Origin: Pseudomonadota bacterium
GTDB taxonomy: Bacteria; Pseudomonadota; Alphaproteobacteria; Caulobacterales; Caulobacteraceae
DNA length: 64,000 nucleotides
NCBI GenBank assembly: GCA_023386645.1
Contig: JAEWJI010000019.1
Location: 1-64,000, forward strand
Direction of reading: 5' to 3'
Of the stretch, positions 44,867 to 54,219 are shown in pieces; the stretch's first letter is position 1; every line of letters begins with the position of its first letter. A program made the translations under genes and the position numbers. Under the pieces are notes generated by a model, which did not search any database, was not told the origin of the DNA, and saw only the letters and a list, made by a program, of their open reading frames with translations.

Positions 44867-45199
44867 ATGGACCATCAGCCGAGACCCCGCAGCCGGCGTC
44901 TGCGCCTATGGCTCATCATCGGATCGGTCGTCGCCGCACTGGCCGTGCTGCCCGCCGCCTTCATGGGCATGATGTCGCCGATGGCGTCCGACGCCGGCGT
45001 GAATGCGACCATCTACACCTTCATATTCGTGATGTTGACCTTCCCGCTGGCGCTCCTGATCTGCCCGATCGGCGCATGGATCGCCTATGGCCTACGTCAA
45101 GAGCGAATCAGCTGGGTGCTGCTCTTTCTGCCCTGGCTCTGGGTGGCGGCCATCGCGGCGATATTCCTGATCGGCTTCGGCGCGGTGCGGCCCGCCTGA
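44867..45199 (+). CDS. Small membrane protein, unknown
   Basis: 110 aa with a basic N terminus and three predicted membrane helices (LRLWLIIGSVVAALAVLPAA, IYTFIFVMLTFPLALLICP, WVLLFLPWLWVAAIAAIFLI). ATG 44867 follows GGGAGGAGA at 44851-44859, a strong ribosome site, which supports a real gene. No family recognised; convergent with the oxidoreductase gene that follows. Confidence 0.75.
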   Translation: MDHQPRPRSRRLRLWLIIGSVVAALAVLPAAFMGMMSPMASDAGVNATIYTFIFVMLTFPLALLICPIGAWIAYGLRQERISWVLLFLPWLWVAAIAAIFLIGFGAVRPA

Positions 45200-45209
45200 T
45201 CAGGCCAGA

Positions 45210-46322
45210 TCAGGCTTGGACGAGGCGGTCGGCGACCATCTCGCCTATGGCCAGGGAACTGGTCAGTCCCGGGCTTTCGATGCCGAACAGGGCCATCAGG
45301 CCGTCGATCCCGTGGCTGTCTGAGCCCCGCAACTGGAAGTCCGGCTGAGGTTCGCCGGGGCCATGCAGCTTGGGCCGTATGCCGGCGTAATCGGGTGTCA
45401 GGGCGCCGTCCGGCAGGCTGGGCCAGAAGCGCCGGACGTAGCGCGCGACCTCATCCGCCTTCGCCGGATCGACCGAATAGTCCTCGCCATCGATGTAGGT
45501 GAGATCAGGGCCGAACACCGCCTGTCCGCCCAGGTCCTTGCGGTAGTGGGTGCCGAGCGCGCCGGGGATGGGCGGCGGATAGATCAGGCGCTCGAACGGC
45601 GCCTTGCCGGTCAGGCGGAAATAGACGCCCTTGCCGAAGTGGGCCGGAGGGATCTGATCCGCGGGGAACGCGTCGATGCGCGACGCGACATCCTGAGCCT
45701 GGAGACCGGGAGCGGCCACCAGCAGGCGGGTCGTCAGTTCGGCTCCGCCCTCGCCGCCCGCGGCGATGCGAAAGCCGCCCCCAGACAGATGCTCGGCCCG
45801 TTCGAACGGCGTGGAGACCACCACCGAGCCCCCGGCGTCCTCGATCTCGCCCTGGAGCGCCAGCATGTAGCCGTGGCTGTCAAACACGCCGCTCTCGGGC
45901 GACAGGATCGCCGCGTGGGCGTTGAGGCCCGGCTCCAGGGCGCGGGCCTGGGCGCCGGTCAGATGCTCCAGCCGCTCGACCTCGTTTGTGGTGGCCTGTT
46001 CGAAGATGGCCTCGATACGAGGAACCTCGGCTTCCTCGGTCGCTACCACCAGCTTGCCGCAACGGCGGTAGTCGACCTTGTGGCTGTCGAGGAAGGCGTA
46101 GAGCAGTCTGCGGCCGGTGACGCACAGCCGGGCCTTCAGCGAGCCGGTGGGATAATAGAGCCCGCCGTGGATCACCTCGGAATTACGCGAGGAGACGCCC
46201 TGGCCGATGTGGGTTTCGCGCTCTAGCACCAGTACCGACAGACCACGCGACGCCAGCGCACGCCCGCAGGCGAGGCCCACTGCCCCCGCCCCCACGACCG
46301 TGGCGTCGAAGTCGAAACTCAT
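45210..46322 (-). CDS. L-2-hydroxyglutarate oxidase-like FAD oxidoreductase
   Basis: 370-aa DAO-family flavoprotein: VVGAGAVGLACGRALASRG is the FAD motif and SSRNSEVIHGGLYYPTGSLK is characteristic of LhgO/L2HGDH enzymes; YTPD-like DYAGIRPKL lies in the C-terminal half, and GIESPGLTSSLAIGE is the terminal FAD motif. Likely oxidises L-2-hydroxyglutarate or a related 2-hydroxyacid and passes electrons to the respiratory chain. ATG 46322 overlaps the upstream START-domain gene by 4 bp. Confidence 0.88.
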   Translation of the reverse strand: MSFDFDATVVGAGAVGLACGRALASRGLSVLVLERETHIGQGVSSRNSEVIHGGLYYPTGSLKARLCVTGRRLLYAFLDSHKVDYRRCGKLVVATEEAEVPRIEAIFEQATTNEVERLEHLTGAQARALEPGLNAHAAILSPESGVFDSHGYMLALQGEIEDAGGSVVVSTPFERAEHLSGGGFRIAAGGEGGAELTTRLLVAAPGLQAQDVASRIDAFPADQIPPAHFGKGVYFRLTGKAPFERLIYPPPIPGALGTHYRKDLGGQAVFGPDLTYIDGEDYSVDPAKADEVARYVRRFWPSLPDGALTPDYAGIRPKLHGPGEPQPDFQLRGSDSHGIDGLMALFGIESPGLTSSLAIGEMVADRLVQA

Positions 46323-46774
46323 GATCCCGGCCCATAGAGCCGACGCGCCCGATCCTCGAACTTCTCGATCAGGGAGCCGACGGCGCGGTCGAAGTTCGCC
46401 TGGAGCATGGCGTCCAGCAGCCGGCTTTTGAAGGCGAAGTCGATCATGAACTCCAGCCGCGTCCCCTTGGGGTCCGGCAGGAAGTCCCAGCGGTTCTTCA
46501 GGTGGCGGAAGGGGCCGCGGATCAGCCCCACCTCCACCGTCGGGCGGTTCGCGTCATGCCGCACCCAGGTGGAGAACCGCTCCTTCAGGAAGGAGAACCC
46601 GACGGCGGCCTCGGCGTCCAGGAGGCGCACCCCCGGCCCCTCCTCCCGCTCGTTCCAGACACGCATGGATGTGACCCAGGGCACGAAGTCCGGATAGGCG
46701 CGCACGTCGGCCACCAGCGCGGCGAGCTGGTCTGGCCGGTAGGGCAGGATGCGGGTGACGCGGTGGACGGCCAA
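46319..46774 (-). CDS. COQ10/RatA-like START-domain protein
   Basis: 151-aa polyketide cyclase/START-family protein: LPYRPDQLAALVADVRAYPD, FVPWV, GFSFLKERFSTWV, GPFRHLKNRWDF and a C-terminal helix FEDRARRLYG. In alphaproteobacteria this gene follows lipA, as here. COQ10 homologues bind ubiquinone; RatA naming is historical. Start is TTG 46774, 5 bp after the lipA stop, with no clear ribosome site. Confidence 0.85.
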   Translation of the reverse strand: MAVHRVTRILPYRPDQLAALVADVRAYPDFVPWVTSMRVWNEREEGPGVRLLDAEAAVGFSFLKERFSTWVRHDANRPTVEVGLIRGPFRHLKNRWDFLPDPKGTRLEFMIDFAFKSRLLDAMLQANFDRAVGSLIEKFEDRARRLYGPGS

Positions 46775-46779
46775 GGGGC

Positions 46780-47766
46780 TTAGCGCGCGCTCCGCCCCGT
46801 CTGCCCTTCGCGCGCCGCCTTCAGCCGCGCGAAATCCTCGCCCGCGTGGTGCGAGGACCGGGTGAGCGGAGACGAAGACACCATCAGGAAGCCCTTGGCG
46901 CGGGCGATGGCCTCGTAGGCCTTGAACTCTTCCGGCGTGACGAACCGTTCGATGGCGGCGTGCTTGCGGGTCGGCTGGAGGTACTGGCCGATGGTGATGA
47001 AGTCGACGCCGGCCGAGCGCATGTCGTCCATCACCTGCATGACCTCCTCTTTGGTCTCGCCCAGGCCGACCATGATGCCGGACTTGGTGAACTGGTTGGG
47101 GTCGCGCTCCTTGACCATCTGCAACAGGCGCAGGGAGTGGAAGTAGCGGGCGCCGGGCCGGATCTTCAGATACAGGCGCGGCACGGTCTCGAGGTTGTGG
47201 TTGAAGACGTCGGGCTGGGCGTCGATCATCACCTCGGCCGCCCCGTCCTTGCGCAGGAAGTCGGGCGTCAGGATCTCGATGGTGGTCAGCGGCGCCTGAA
47301 GGCGGATCTGGCGCACCACCTCGGCGAAGTGGGCGGCGCCGCCGTCCGAGACGTCGTCGCGATCGACGCTGGTGATCACGACGTGGTTCAGGCCCATCTG
47401 CTGGACGGCCAGGCCGACCTTGGCGGGCTCTTCAGGGTCCAGCGGGTCCGGCAGGCCGGTCTTGACGTTGCAGAAGGCGCAGGCCCGCGTGCAGGTGTCG
47501 CCCATGATCATCAGGGTGGCGTGCTTCTGGCTCCAGCACTCGCCGATGTTCGGGCAGGCGGCCTCTTCGCAGACGGTGTGCAGGCCTTTGTCGCGTACGA
47601 TAGCCTTCGTGGCATTGTACTGGCCCGATCCCGGCGCCTTGACCCGCAGCCAGTCGGGCTTGCGAAGCACCGCCGTCTCGGGCCGGTTCGCCTTCTCCGG
47701 GTGACGCAGCTCGGACCGGTCGATCTTGAGCGTCGGCTTGGAAAGGGTGTCGATCAGGGTGACCAT
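46780..47766 (-). CDS. lipA: Lipoyl synthase
   Basis: Radical-SAM enzyme that inserts two sulfurs into octanoyl groups, forming the lipoyl cofactor needed by PdhB and PdhC. 328 aa: auxiliary cluster cysteines in CEEAACPNIGEC, radical-SAM motif CTRACAFC, and TPLDPEEP-like LPDPLDPEEPA. The C-terminal SSPLTRSSHHAGEDF contains the conserved serine. ATG 47766. Confidence 0.97.
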   Translation of the reverse strand: MVTLIDTLSKPTLKIDRSELRHPEKANRPETAVLRKPDWLRVKAPGSGQYNATKAIVRDKGLHTVCEEAACPNIGECWSQKHATLMIMGDTCTRACAFCNVKTGLPDPLDPEEPAKVGLAVQQMGLNHVVITSVDRDDVSDGGAAHFAEVVRQIRLQAPLTTIEILTPDFLRKDGAAEVMIDAQPDVFNHNLETVPRLYLKIRPGARYFHSLRLLQMVKERDPNQFTKSGIMVGLGETKEEVMQVMDDMRSAGVDFITIGQYLQPTRKHAAIERFVTPEEFKAYEAIARAKGFLMVSSSPLTRSSHHAGEDFARLKAAREGQTGRSAR

Positions 47767-47921
47767 CAGGTCGCGCGCGCCTTCGTTTGCGAAGCCGGTA
47801 TGTCGCCCCGCGGGGCGCCGGATGCAAGCTCACGGGCGGTGACACATCTTTTCAAGCCCGTGGCCCGGCTCTAGTTTCCCGCCCTTGCGTAAAGCCGGCC
47901 TGGTCCGGCGGGGAGACTGAT

Positions 47922-49475
47922 TTGCGGCCTGGCCTGGACCCGTCGTCATACGAAGAGCCGCTCTTCGACGCGCTGATCAGCGCGCGTGAGCGGTTTGGCG
48001 ACAAGGAAATCCTGGAGGACCAGGACCGCAATCCGCTCACCTATACCGGCGTGATCCGCGCCGCCTTCGTGCTCGGGCGCAAGATCGCGGCAATGACGGC
48101 GCCTGGCGAGCGGATCGGCGTGCTGCTGCCGGCCAGCGCGGGCGTGGTGGTCACCTTCTACGGCCTGCACGCCTTTGGGCGCGTGCCGGTGATGCTGAAC
48201 TTCACCTCGGGCGAGAAGAACCTGAAGGCGGCCCTGAAGGCGGCGGGGGTGACCAAGATCCTGACGGCCAAGCGGTTCGTGCAACAGGCCAAGCTGGACG
48301 ACCTGACCGACGCCCTGGCCGAAGCGGCCGAGCTGGTCTGGCTGGACGATCTGCGCAAGACGATCGGCCTGCAGGACAAGCTGTTCGGCCTTCTGGCCGG
48401 CATGTTCCCCCGGCGGTTCCGCACGGTCGTCAAGCCAGCGGATCCGGGCGTGATCCTGTTCACCTCCGGCAGCTTCGGCGCGCCCAAGGGGGTGGTGCTG
48501 AGCCAGTGCAACCTCGTGGCCAACTGCCGGCAGGTGGCGACGCACATCGCGCTCGATCCGGACTGGGTCGTGTTCAACCCCCTGCCGACCTTCCACTGTT
48601 TCGGACTGACGGGCGGGGTGCTGCTGCCGCTGCTGACGGGGATGAGGGCCTTCCAGTATCCGTCGCCGCTGCACGCCAAGCAGATCACCGAGTTGCTCCC
48701 GGAGGTGAAGGCCTCGATCGTGTTCACGACCGACACCTTCCTGAACCAGTGGGCGCGGGTGGCCGGGCCCGACGACTTCTCGACCCTGGAGTTCGTGGTC
48801 GCCGGAGCGGAAAAGGTTCGCGACGAGACCCACCACCTGTTCAACACCAAGTTCCACGGGGTGAAGCTGCTCGAAGGCTACGGGGCCACCGAGGCCGCTC
48901 CCGTGGTGGCGGTCAACCATCCGGACCGCAATCGACCCGGCACCGTGGGCCAGATGCTGCCGGGAATGGAATGGCGGCTGGAGGCCGTGCCGGGCATCGA
49001 CGAAGGCGGTCGGCTCTACATCCGCGGTCCGAACGTCATGCGCGGCTACCTGTCGGCGACCGACCCCGAAACGATCGAGCCTCTGCCCGACGGTTGGCAC
49101 GACACGGGCGACATCGTGGATATCGACCCAGAGGCCTATGTCTCGATCCTGGGACGAGCGAAGCGGTTCGCCAAGATCGGCGGGGAGATGGTCAGTCTGA
49201 CCGCCGTGGAAGGGCTGGCCAGCGCCGTATGGCCCGACGCGCGACATGCCGTCGTTTCCATCGCCGACAGCCGCAAGGGCGAGAAGCTGGTCCTGGTCAC
49301 CGACTGGAAGGACGCCGAAGTCACCCGCCTGGCGGAATGGGCGCGCAGTCATGGCGCGCCGGAGCTGGCGGTGCCCAAGAAGATCGTTCGCGTCGACGAG
49401 GTGCCCGTGCTCGGCACCGGCAAGACTGACTACGTCGCCATCCAGCAGCTGGTCGAGGTCGACGCAGCGGCCTGA
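47922..49475 (+). CDS. AMP-dependent acyl-ACP/acyl-CoA synthetase (Aas C-terminal-like)
   Basis: 517-aa ANL-superfamily adenylating enzyme. P-loop TSGSFGAPKGVVLS, NPLPTFHCFGLTGG, LLEGYGATEAAPVV, WHDTGDIV and the C-terminal hinge GRAKRFAKIGGEM are present; the terminal GTGKTDY holds the catalytic lysine. Motif details resemble the acyl-ACP synthetase half of Aas, without its PlsC-type acyltransferase half. TTG 47922 has GGGGAG about 7 nt upstream; the longer frame adds unconserved residues. Likely recycles free fatty acids. Confidence 0.85.
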   Translation: MRPGLDPSSYEEPLFDALISARERFGDKEILEDQDRNPLTYTGVIRAAFVLGRKIAAMTAPGERIGVLLPASAGVVVTFYGLHAFGRVPVMLNFTSGEKNLKAALKAAGVTKILTAKRFVQQAKLDDLTDALAEAAELVWLDDLRKTIGLQDKLFGLLAGMFPRRFRTVVKPADPGVILFTSGSFGAPKGVVLSQCNLVANCRQVATHIALDPDWVVFNPLPTFHCFGLTGGVLLPLLTGMRAFQYPSPLHAKQITELLPEVKASIVFTTDTFLNQWARVAGPDDFSTLEFVVAGAEKVRDETHHLFNTKFHGVKLLEGYGATEAAPVVAVNHPDRNRPGTVGQMLPGMEWRLEAVPGIDEGGRLYIRGPNVMRGYLSATDPETIEPLPDGWHDTGDIVDIDPEAYVSILGRAKRFAKIGGEMVSLTAVEGLASAVWPDARHAVVSIADSRKGEKLVLVTDWKDAEVTRLAEWARSHGAPELAVPKKIVRVDEVPVLGTGKTDYVAIQQLVEVDAAA

Positions 49476-49560
49476 GCCAGACGGAAGATCGTCGGTAGTT
49501 GAACTGGAACCTTGGCTGTTCCACCCTCCCCTCCTTGCTCATCCTGGGAGGAGGGATTCG

Positions 49561-49956
49561 ATGTTCGCGTCATTCTCGCGTTACGAGCCGCAGCTGCTGT
49601 CGGTCTTGCGGATCATCACCGGCCTGCTGTTCGTCAGCCACGGCGTGGCCAAGGTGCTGGGCTATCCGGCGATGGACGGCCTGCCGCCGCCCGGGCTGAG
49701 CCTGGCGGGCCTGTCCGGGCCGCTGGAGCTGATCTTCGGGGTGCTGTTCGTCCTCGGTCTGCTCACCCGGCCGGTCGCCTTCCTGGCGGCGGGCTTCTGC
49801 GCCGTTGGCTATTGGGCGGTCCATGGAATGCAGACATTCCTGCCGATTCAGAACGGCGGGGAGACGATCGCCCTCTACTGCTTCGTCTTCCTGTATTTCG
49901 TCGCTGCCGGGCCGGGCGCCTGGGCGGTGGACAACATGCTGGGCCGCAAGGCCTGA
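49561..49956 (+). CDS. DoxX-family membrane protein
   Basis: 131-aa protein with four membrane helices. RIITGLLFVSHGVAKVLGYP is the DoxX signature; PLELIFGVLFVLGLLTRPVA follows. A GGAGGAGGG run ends about 6 nt before ATG 49561. DoxX proteins accompany redox or membrane stress functions; the exact role is unknown. Confidence 0.87.
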   Translation: MFASFSRYEPQLLSVLRIITGLLFVSHGVAKVLGYPAMDGLPPPGLSLAGLSGPLELIFGVLFVLGLLTRPVAFLAAGFCAVGYWAVHGMQTFLPIQNGGETIALYCFVFLYFVAAGPGAWAVDNMLGRKA

Positions 49957-49957
49957 C

Positions 49958-50713
49958 CTAGCCGATCCGCACGCCCGTCATCGAGATCGAGCCGGCGTCG
50001 ATCACGTCGTTAAAGAAGCTCACCTCGTCGCCCGGCCGTTGCTGGGCGGTGACATAGAGCAGCGGCAGGTAGTGCTCGTCGGTCGGAACGCTCAGTTGGG
50101 CGTCCTCGGCCAAGGCGACCCAGTCCACCAGGGCGTCATGGTCGCCGCGCAGGAGGGCGGCCTTGACCGCCTCGTTGAAGCTCGTGGCCCAGGGATAGGC
50201 TTCGCCCCCTGCCCGCTTCCAGGTGCGCAGATTGTGCACGAAGTCGCCGGAACCGGCGACGACGACGCCCTCGTCGCGCAAGGGCGCCAGACGACGGGCG
50301 AAGTCATAGTGGCCTCGTGCGTCAAGCCGCCTGTCCAACGAGAGCTGGACGACGGGCACGTCGGCGTCCGGCCACACGTGAGCCAGGACCGACCAGGTCC
50401 CGTGGTCCAGGCCCCATTGATCCGTCGGCGTCGCGCCGGTCAGGTCCGCGACCCGGCGCGCCAGATCCGGCGATCCAGGCGCGGGGTACTGCATCGCATG
50501 GAGCTCGGGCGTGAAGCCGCCGAAGTCATGAATGGTCTTCGGCCGCTCCATGGCGGTGACGGCCGCGCCGTCGGTCTCCCAGTGGGCGGAGACCATGAGC
50601 ACAGCCCGGGGGCTGCCCACCGCTCGGCCGAGCACGCGCCAGCCGTCGGCGAAGGGCCCGCCCAGAGCGTTCATGGGCGAGCCGTGGCCGAAGAAGATCG
50701 CCGGCTTGGTCAC
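49958..50713 (-). CDS. 4,5-DOPA extradiol dioxygenase family (LigB/YgiD)
   Basis: 251 aa: FFGHGSPMNAL (metal His), SAHWETDGAAV, LDHGTWSVLAHVWPDADVPV and GSGDFVHNLR carry the conserved His/Asp ligands of the family. Predicted to cleave catechol-type rings, though many bacterial members have unknown substrates. GTG 50713; wrbA lies 5 bp upstream on the same strand. Confidence 0.9.
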   Translation of the reverse strand: MTKPAIFFGHGSPMNALGGPFADGWRVLGRAVGSPRAVLMVSAHWETDGAAVTAMERPKTIHDFGGFTPELHAMQYPAPGSPDLARRVADLTGATPTDQWGLDHGTWSVLAHVWPDADVPVVQLSLDRRLDARGHYDFARRLAPLRDEGVVVAGSGDFVHNLRTWKRAGGEAYPWATSFNEAVKAALLRGDHDALVDWVALAEDAQLSVPTDEHYLPLLYVTAQQRPGDEVSFFNDVIDAGSISMTGVRIG

Positions 50714-50718
50714 GGGCC

Positions 50719-51321
50719 TTATCCGTGCAGCTTCTTCGCGGTCTCGGCGACGTAGCGGCCCTGCCAGCGCGCGCCTTCCAGCTCGTTGTCGCTCGGCATG
50801 CGCGAGCCGTCGCCGCCGGTGATGGTGGTGGCGCCATAGGGGCTGCCGCCCGTGACTTCGTCGATCCGGTTCTGACCGGCCCAGGCGTAGGGCAGGCCCG
50901 CGACCAGCATGCCGTGGTGCAGCAGGGTCTGGATCAGGCCGATCAGGGTCACCTCCTGGCCGCCGTGCTGGGTCGCGGTCGAGGTGAAGGCCGAGCCGAC
51001 CTTGCCGACCAGGGCGCCCTTCATCCAGATGCCGCCGGTCTGGTCGAGGAAATTCCGCATCTGAGACGCCGCCGTTCCGTACCGCGTGCCCGCGCCGATG
51101 ATGACGGCGTCATAGTCGGCCAGGTCCTCCGGCTTGGCGATCGGCGCCACCTGGTCGAGCTTGTAGCCCGACTGCCGGGCCAGTTCTTCGGGCACGAGTT
51201 CGGGCACACGGCGGATGTCGACCGTCACGCCCTCGACCTCGGACGCGCCCTGGGCGACGGCCTGGGCCATGCGCTCGATGTGGCCGTAGGTGGAATGATA
51301 GAGGACGAGAACCTTCGCCAT
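50719..51321 (-). CDS. wrbA: NAD(P)H:quinone oxidoreductase WrbA
   Basis: 200-aa flavodoxin-like enzyme: VLVLYHSTYGHIERMAQAVA binds FMN phosphate; GAGTRYGTAASQMRNFLDQT, GSAFTSTATQHGGQE and SPYGATTITGGDGSR are WrbA signatures. Two-electron quinone reduction avoids semiquinones. Its pairing with the dioxygenase and DoxX genes suggests a small redox-detoxification group. Confidence 0.95.
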   Translation of the reverse strand: MAKVLVLYHSTYGHIERMAQAVAQGASEVEGVTVDIRRVPELVPEELARQSGYKLDQVAPIAKPEDLADYDAVIIGAGTRYGTAASQMRNFLDQTGGIWMKGALVGKVGSAFTSTATQHGGQEVTLIGLIQTLLHHGMLVAGLPYAWAGQNRIDEVTGGSPYGATTITGGDGSRMPSDNELEGARWQGRYVAETAKKLHG

Positions 51322-51408
51322 GACACGCTCCTGAACATGAACGGCGCATCCGTAACCGCGCCAGTTTCTGATCTAGGCGCCCGGGCGCCCCTTGCAAGGG
51401 GGCCGCGT

Positions 51409-51897
51409 TCAGATTTCGGAGCGGCCGAGCGGGCAGACGCGGTCGTAGAACTCCCGACTAGCGGGAACGGGTCCGCCGCGGGCCAGGCGAAAGCGATGCT
51501 CGACCATCATCGCCTGCTGCTCGATGTTCAGGCCGTCCCAGACGCAGTCGTCCGAAACCGCGTAGGCATAGGCGGCGCGGCTGTCGCCCGCCTTCAGCTT
51601 GGCGGCCAGCAGTTTGACGCCTTGTTGCGCCTGCCAGACGTGCACGAGCTCGTGAACGAGCACCGCCTGTCGGGCCACCGACTCCGTCGTGAAGTCGTTC
51701 GGAAGGGAGCGCGCGGGCCAGACGATCCAGTCCCGGCCGAACAACCGTCCTGGAACGAAGGCGCGGACGATGGGCCAGGGGGCGGCGAGCAGGCGCACGG
51801 GATCGCAATCGATCCCGCCGCCGACGGCCTCGGCCGCCAGCCGGCGCTCGGCGGACGTCAACGCGCGGATCAGGGGCCGACCCATTCCCAGTGCCAT
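51409..51897 (-). CDS. HELVH-motif protein ('vgr-related', DUF4157-like)
   Basis: 162 aa with the zinc-peptidase-like motif LVHELVHVWQAQQG in its middle; C-terminal half includes YAVSDDCVWDGLNIEQQAMM. I recognise it as the small protein annotated 'vgr related' in Caulobacterales; no Vgr spike domain is present. ATG 51897 (or 51885) lies inside the end of the upstream M15 gene, giving an overlap of up to 28 bp. The long open frame upstream of it is antisense to the MFS gene and not coding. Confidence 0.75.
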   Translation of the reverse strand: MALGMGRPLIRALTSAERRLAAEAVGGGIDCDPVRLLAAPWPIVRAFVPGRLFGRDWIVWPARSLPNDFTTESVARQAVLVHELVHVWQAQQGVKLLAAKLKAGDSRAAYAYAVSDDCVWDGLNIEQQAMMVEHRFRLARGGPVPASREFYDRVCPLGRSEI

Positions 51898-52709
51898 GGC
51901 TCGTAGACATAGGGCACGAAGCCGAAACGGCCAGCGTTCTTGACCAGCCAGCGATAGGTCGAGCCGCGCGCCATCTCCCGGCGGCTGGCGATATGGGTCG
52001 AGTCCACGCCCATGCCGGCCAGTTGGCCGACGTAGAGATCGACCGCCGTGCCGGTGCGGTGCGGCGAGCAGACCGCGCGGCGCAAGCCGTCGCAGTTGCC
52101 CTGCTGGGCGCAGCGGGCCGCGTCGGCCTCCGGATCGCGGAAGCCCGAGAAGATCTGGAGCAGCTCGGGATCCCGGGCGATCTCCGGGACCTCGCGTCGG
52201 GCGGCGGCCACCATGGCGCGGTAGGCGTCGAGCACGTCGCGGCGGAGCAGACGGGTCAGGCGGTCGGCGTGCTCTTCCTCCGCCACCAGATAGCCGAGCT
52301 GGTTCAGCGGCGGCGGATCGGGGCATTCGTCCCTCACCCGCGCCATGACGAAGGGTCGACGCTCCTGCCAGACGCCCCGGAAGACCGTGAAGGTCGAGAC
52401 GTCGAACAGGCCCGTCGGCGGCAGGTTGTAGCGGGACTGCCAGGCCGCCAAGGCGGAGGCGAAGGCCGGGGTGGCCGGCGCGCAGTCGGTGCCGATCTCG
52501 TGCTGGATCAGAGGGAGGTAGGCCTCCCAGCCCCATTCGTCGCCGGCGAAGGGACGCCATTCCAGGGCGTAGATCGAGATCCCGTTGGCGAAGGCTTCGC
52601 CCGCCCAAGACTGACTGCCCCGCAGGCAATCGTCCTGCGCCGACGCGTCGCGCGGGGACGCGATCAAAGCCAGCGCCGTCAGCGCGATGAGGAGCATCCC
52701 CCGGATCAT
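51870..52709 (-). CDS. Secreted M15/extensin-like carboxypeptidase
   Basis: 279 aa: a signal peptide (MLLIALTALALIA, cleavage near ASA-QDD), a peptidoglycan-related N-terminal part (FASALAAWQSRYNLPPTG resembles a binding domain), and a C-terminal VanY/M15 domain with IFSGFRDPEADA, HRTGTAVDLY and EPWHWEW, which give the zinc His/Asp/His set. Predicted periplasmic DD- or LD-carboxypeptidase. ATG 52709 is chosen as it starts the signal peptide. Confidence 0.85.
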   Translation of the reverse strand: MIRGMLLIALTALALIASPRDASAQDDCLRGSQSWAGEAFANGISIYALEWRPFAGDEWGWEAYLPLIQHEIGTDCAPATPAFASALAAWQSRYNLPPTGLFDVSTFTVFRGVWQERRPFVMARVRDECPDPPPLNQLGYLVAEEEHADRLTRLLRRDVLDAYRAMVAAARREVPEIARDPELLQIFSGFRDPEADAARCAQQGNCDGLRRAVCSPHRTGTAVDLYVGQLAGMGVDSTHIASRREMARGSTYRWLVKNAGRFGFVPYVYEPWHWEWVGP

Positions 52710-52818
52710 CCACGCAGCAAGCCCCACCTGTGCGGCGACGGCAAGGCCATGCTCCCATCGCGCTCGTTTGCTGGCAGGATAAGTCGTCCGGCGACTCGCG
52801 CCGGCTCCGGAACCGCTC

Positions 52819-54219
52819 ATGACCGACGTGGCCTCGACCCCGCCTCCGACCATTCCCGCCGGACCGCCGCGCCGGTCCAACGCCGTGCTGGCGGCCTTCT
52901 CCGGGCCCTGCCTGCCGCTGGCGGCGTTCGGGGTCGCCCTGCCCGTCACCCTGCCGGAGTTCTATGCGACCTACGTCGGGCTGGAGCTCGGCGTCGTGGC
53001 GGCGGTGTTCATGGCGGTGCGCCTGATCGACATCGTGTTCGACCCCTTCATCGGCTGGGGCATGGACCGGACGAAGACCAGGTTCGGCCGCTATCGGCCG
53101 TGGATGGCCATCTCGACGCCGATCCTGATGCTGTCGGCCCTGATGATGTTCGTCCTGGTGCAGCCGGGAGCCAGCGCGGCCTACCTCTTCGCCTGGCTGC
53201 TGGTTCTCTACCTGGGCTTCTCGATCGGCACCCTGGGACAGCTGGGCTGGGCCTCGGTTCTGGCGCCCCAGTACGACCAGAGGAGCCGGGTCTACGGCTG
53301 GTGGCAGGTGTTCAACATCATCGGTGTGATCCTGATCCTGATCCTGCCGACGATCGTGGTCCGGACGGGGATCGGGGATTACGCCGACGGGGTGCGGATC
53401 ATGGGCTGGGCCATCCTGATCGCCCTGCCGGTCACCATCGGCCTGGCCATGCTGGCGGTGCCCGAGCCGGTGAACGCGGGGGCCGCGCCGCACGGAGGGC
53501 CCCGCGCCTACCTGGCCCTGTTCCGGATGCGGACGGTCAGGAAGCTGCTGTTCGCCGACCTGCTGCTGGGCGTGGCGCCGGGGATCACCGGGTCGCTGCT
53601 GTTCTTCTTCTTCGGCCAGATCAAGGGCTACGACCACACCGAGGCGTCGCTGTTCATGCTGCTGTATTTCGTGGCGGGGCTGGTGGCCGCGCCCTTCTGG
53701 GCCTGGCTGGCGACAAAGATCGGCAAGGACAGGGCGCTGGCGACCGCCAGCCTGGTGTTCGCGGCCTTCTACATCGGGGCGACCCTGGTTCCGGGCGGCA
53801 GCTTCGCCCTGACGGCCGCGGCCATGTTCATCGCGGGCCTGCCCTATGCGGCCGGCCTGTTCCTGCTCCGGGCCATGATGGCGGACGCGGGGGACGAGGT
53901 GCGGCTGGAGACGGGGGTGGACCGGACCGGGCTGATGTTCTCCATCCTGTCGGCGACGACCAAGATCGGACACGTGGTGGCGCTGATCCCCTACCTGATC
54001 CTGCAGTGGGTCGGGTTCCGGGCCGTGCCGGGGCCGGGGGGGAACAGCGAGAGTTCGCTGCTGGCGCTCCAGCTGCTGTTCATTCTCGTCCCGGGCCTGC
54101 TGCTCGCCTCGGCGGCCTTGGTGCTGAAGGGCTATCCGCTGACACCGGCGCGGCATGACGAGATTCGCCGGGCGCTGGACGCCCGGGACGGGCCTGTCCC
54201 GCAAGGTGGGGCGGCATGA
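52819..54219 (+). CDS. MFS transporter of the GPH (sugar:cation symporter) type
   Basis: 466-aa polytopic protein with 12 predicted helices. DIVFDPFIGWGMDRTKTRFG RYRPWM-like segment (residues about 70-95) is the GPH/MFS_2 signature, and SRVYGWWQVFNIIG lies in the middle loop. Likely imports a glycoside or related solute with H+ or Na+. Its stop overlaps mazG by 4 bp (ATGA at 54216). Confidence 0.88.
   Translation: MTDVASTPPPTIPAGPPRRSNAVLAAFSGPCLPLAAFGVALPVTLPEFYATYVGLELGVVAAVFMAVRLIDIVFDPFIGWGMDRTKTRFGRYRPWMAISTPILMLSALMMFVLVQPGASAAYLFAWLLVLYLGFSIGTLGQLGWASVLAPQYDQRSRVYGWWQVFNIIGVILILILPTIVVRTGIGDYADGVRIMGWAILIALPVTIGLAMLAVPEPVNAGAAPHGGPRAYLALFRMRTVRKLLFADLLLGVAPGITGSLLFFFFGQIKGYDHTEASLFMLLYFVAGLVAAPFWAWLATKIGKDRALATASLVFAAFYIGATLVPGGSFALTAAAMFIAGLPYAAGLFLLRAMMADAGDEVRLETGVDRTGLMFSILSATTKIGHVVALIPYLILQWVGFRAVPGPGGNSESSLLALQLLFILVPGLLLASAALVLKGYPLTPARHDEIRRALDARDGPVPQGGAA

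Noticed and set aside
51898..54204. Very long minus-strand open frame upstream of the HELVH gene, antisense to the MFS gene
   Set aside because: Its residues are Arg/Gly/Pro/His-rich low-complexity shadows of the MFS gene, which has a convincing GPH-family product. Only the last 162 codons are a plausible gene.
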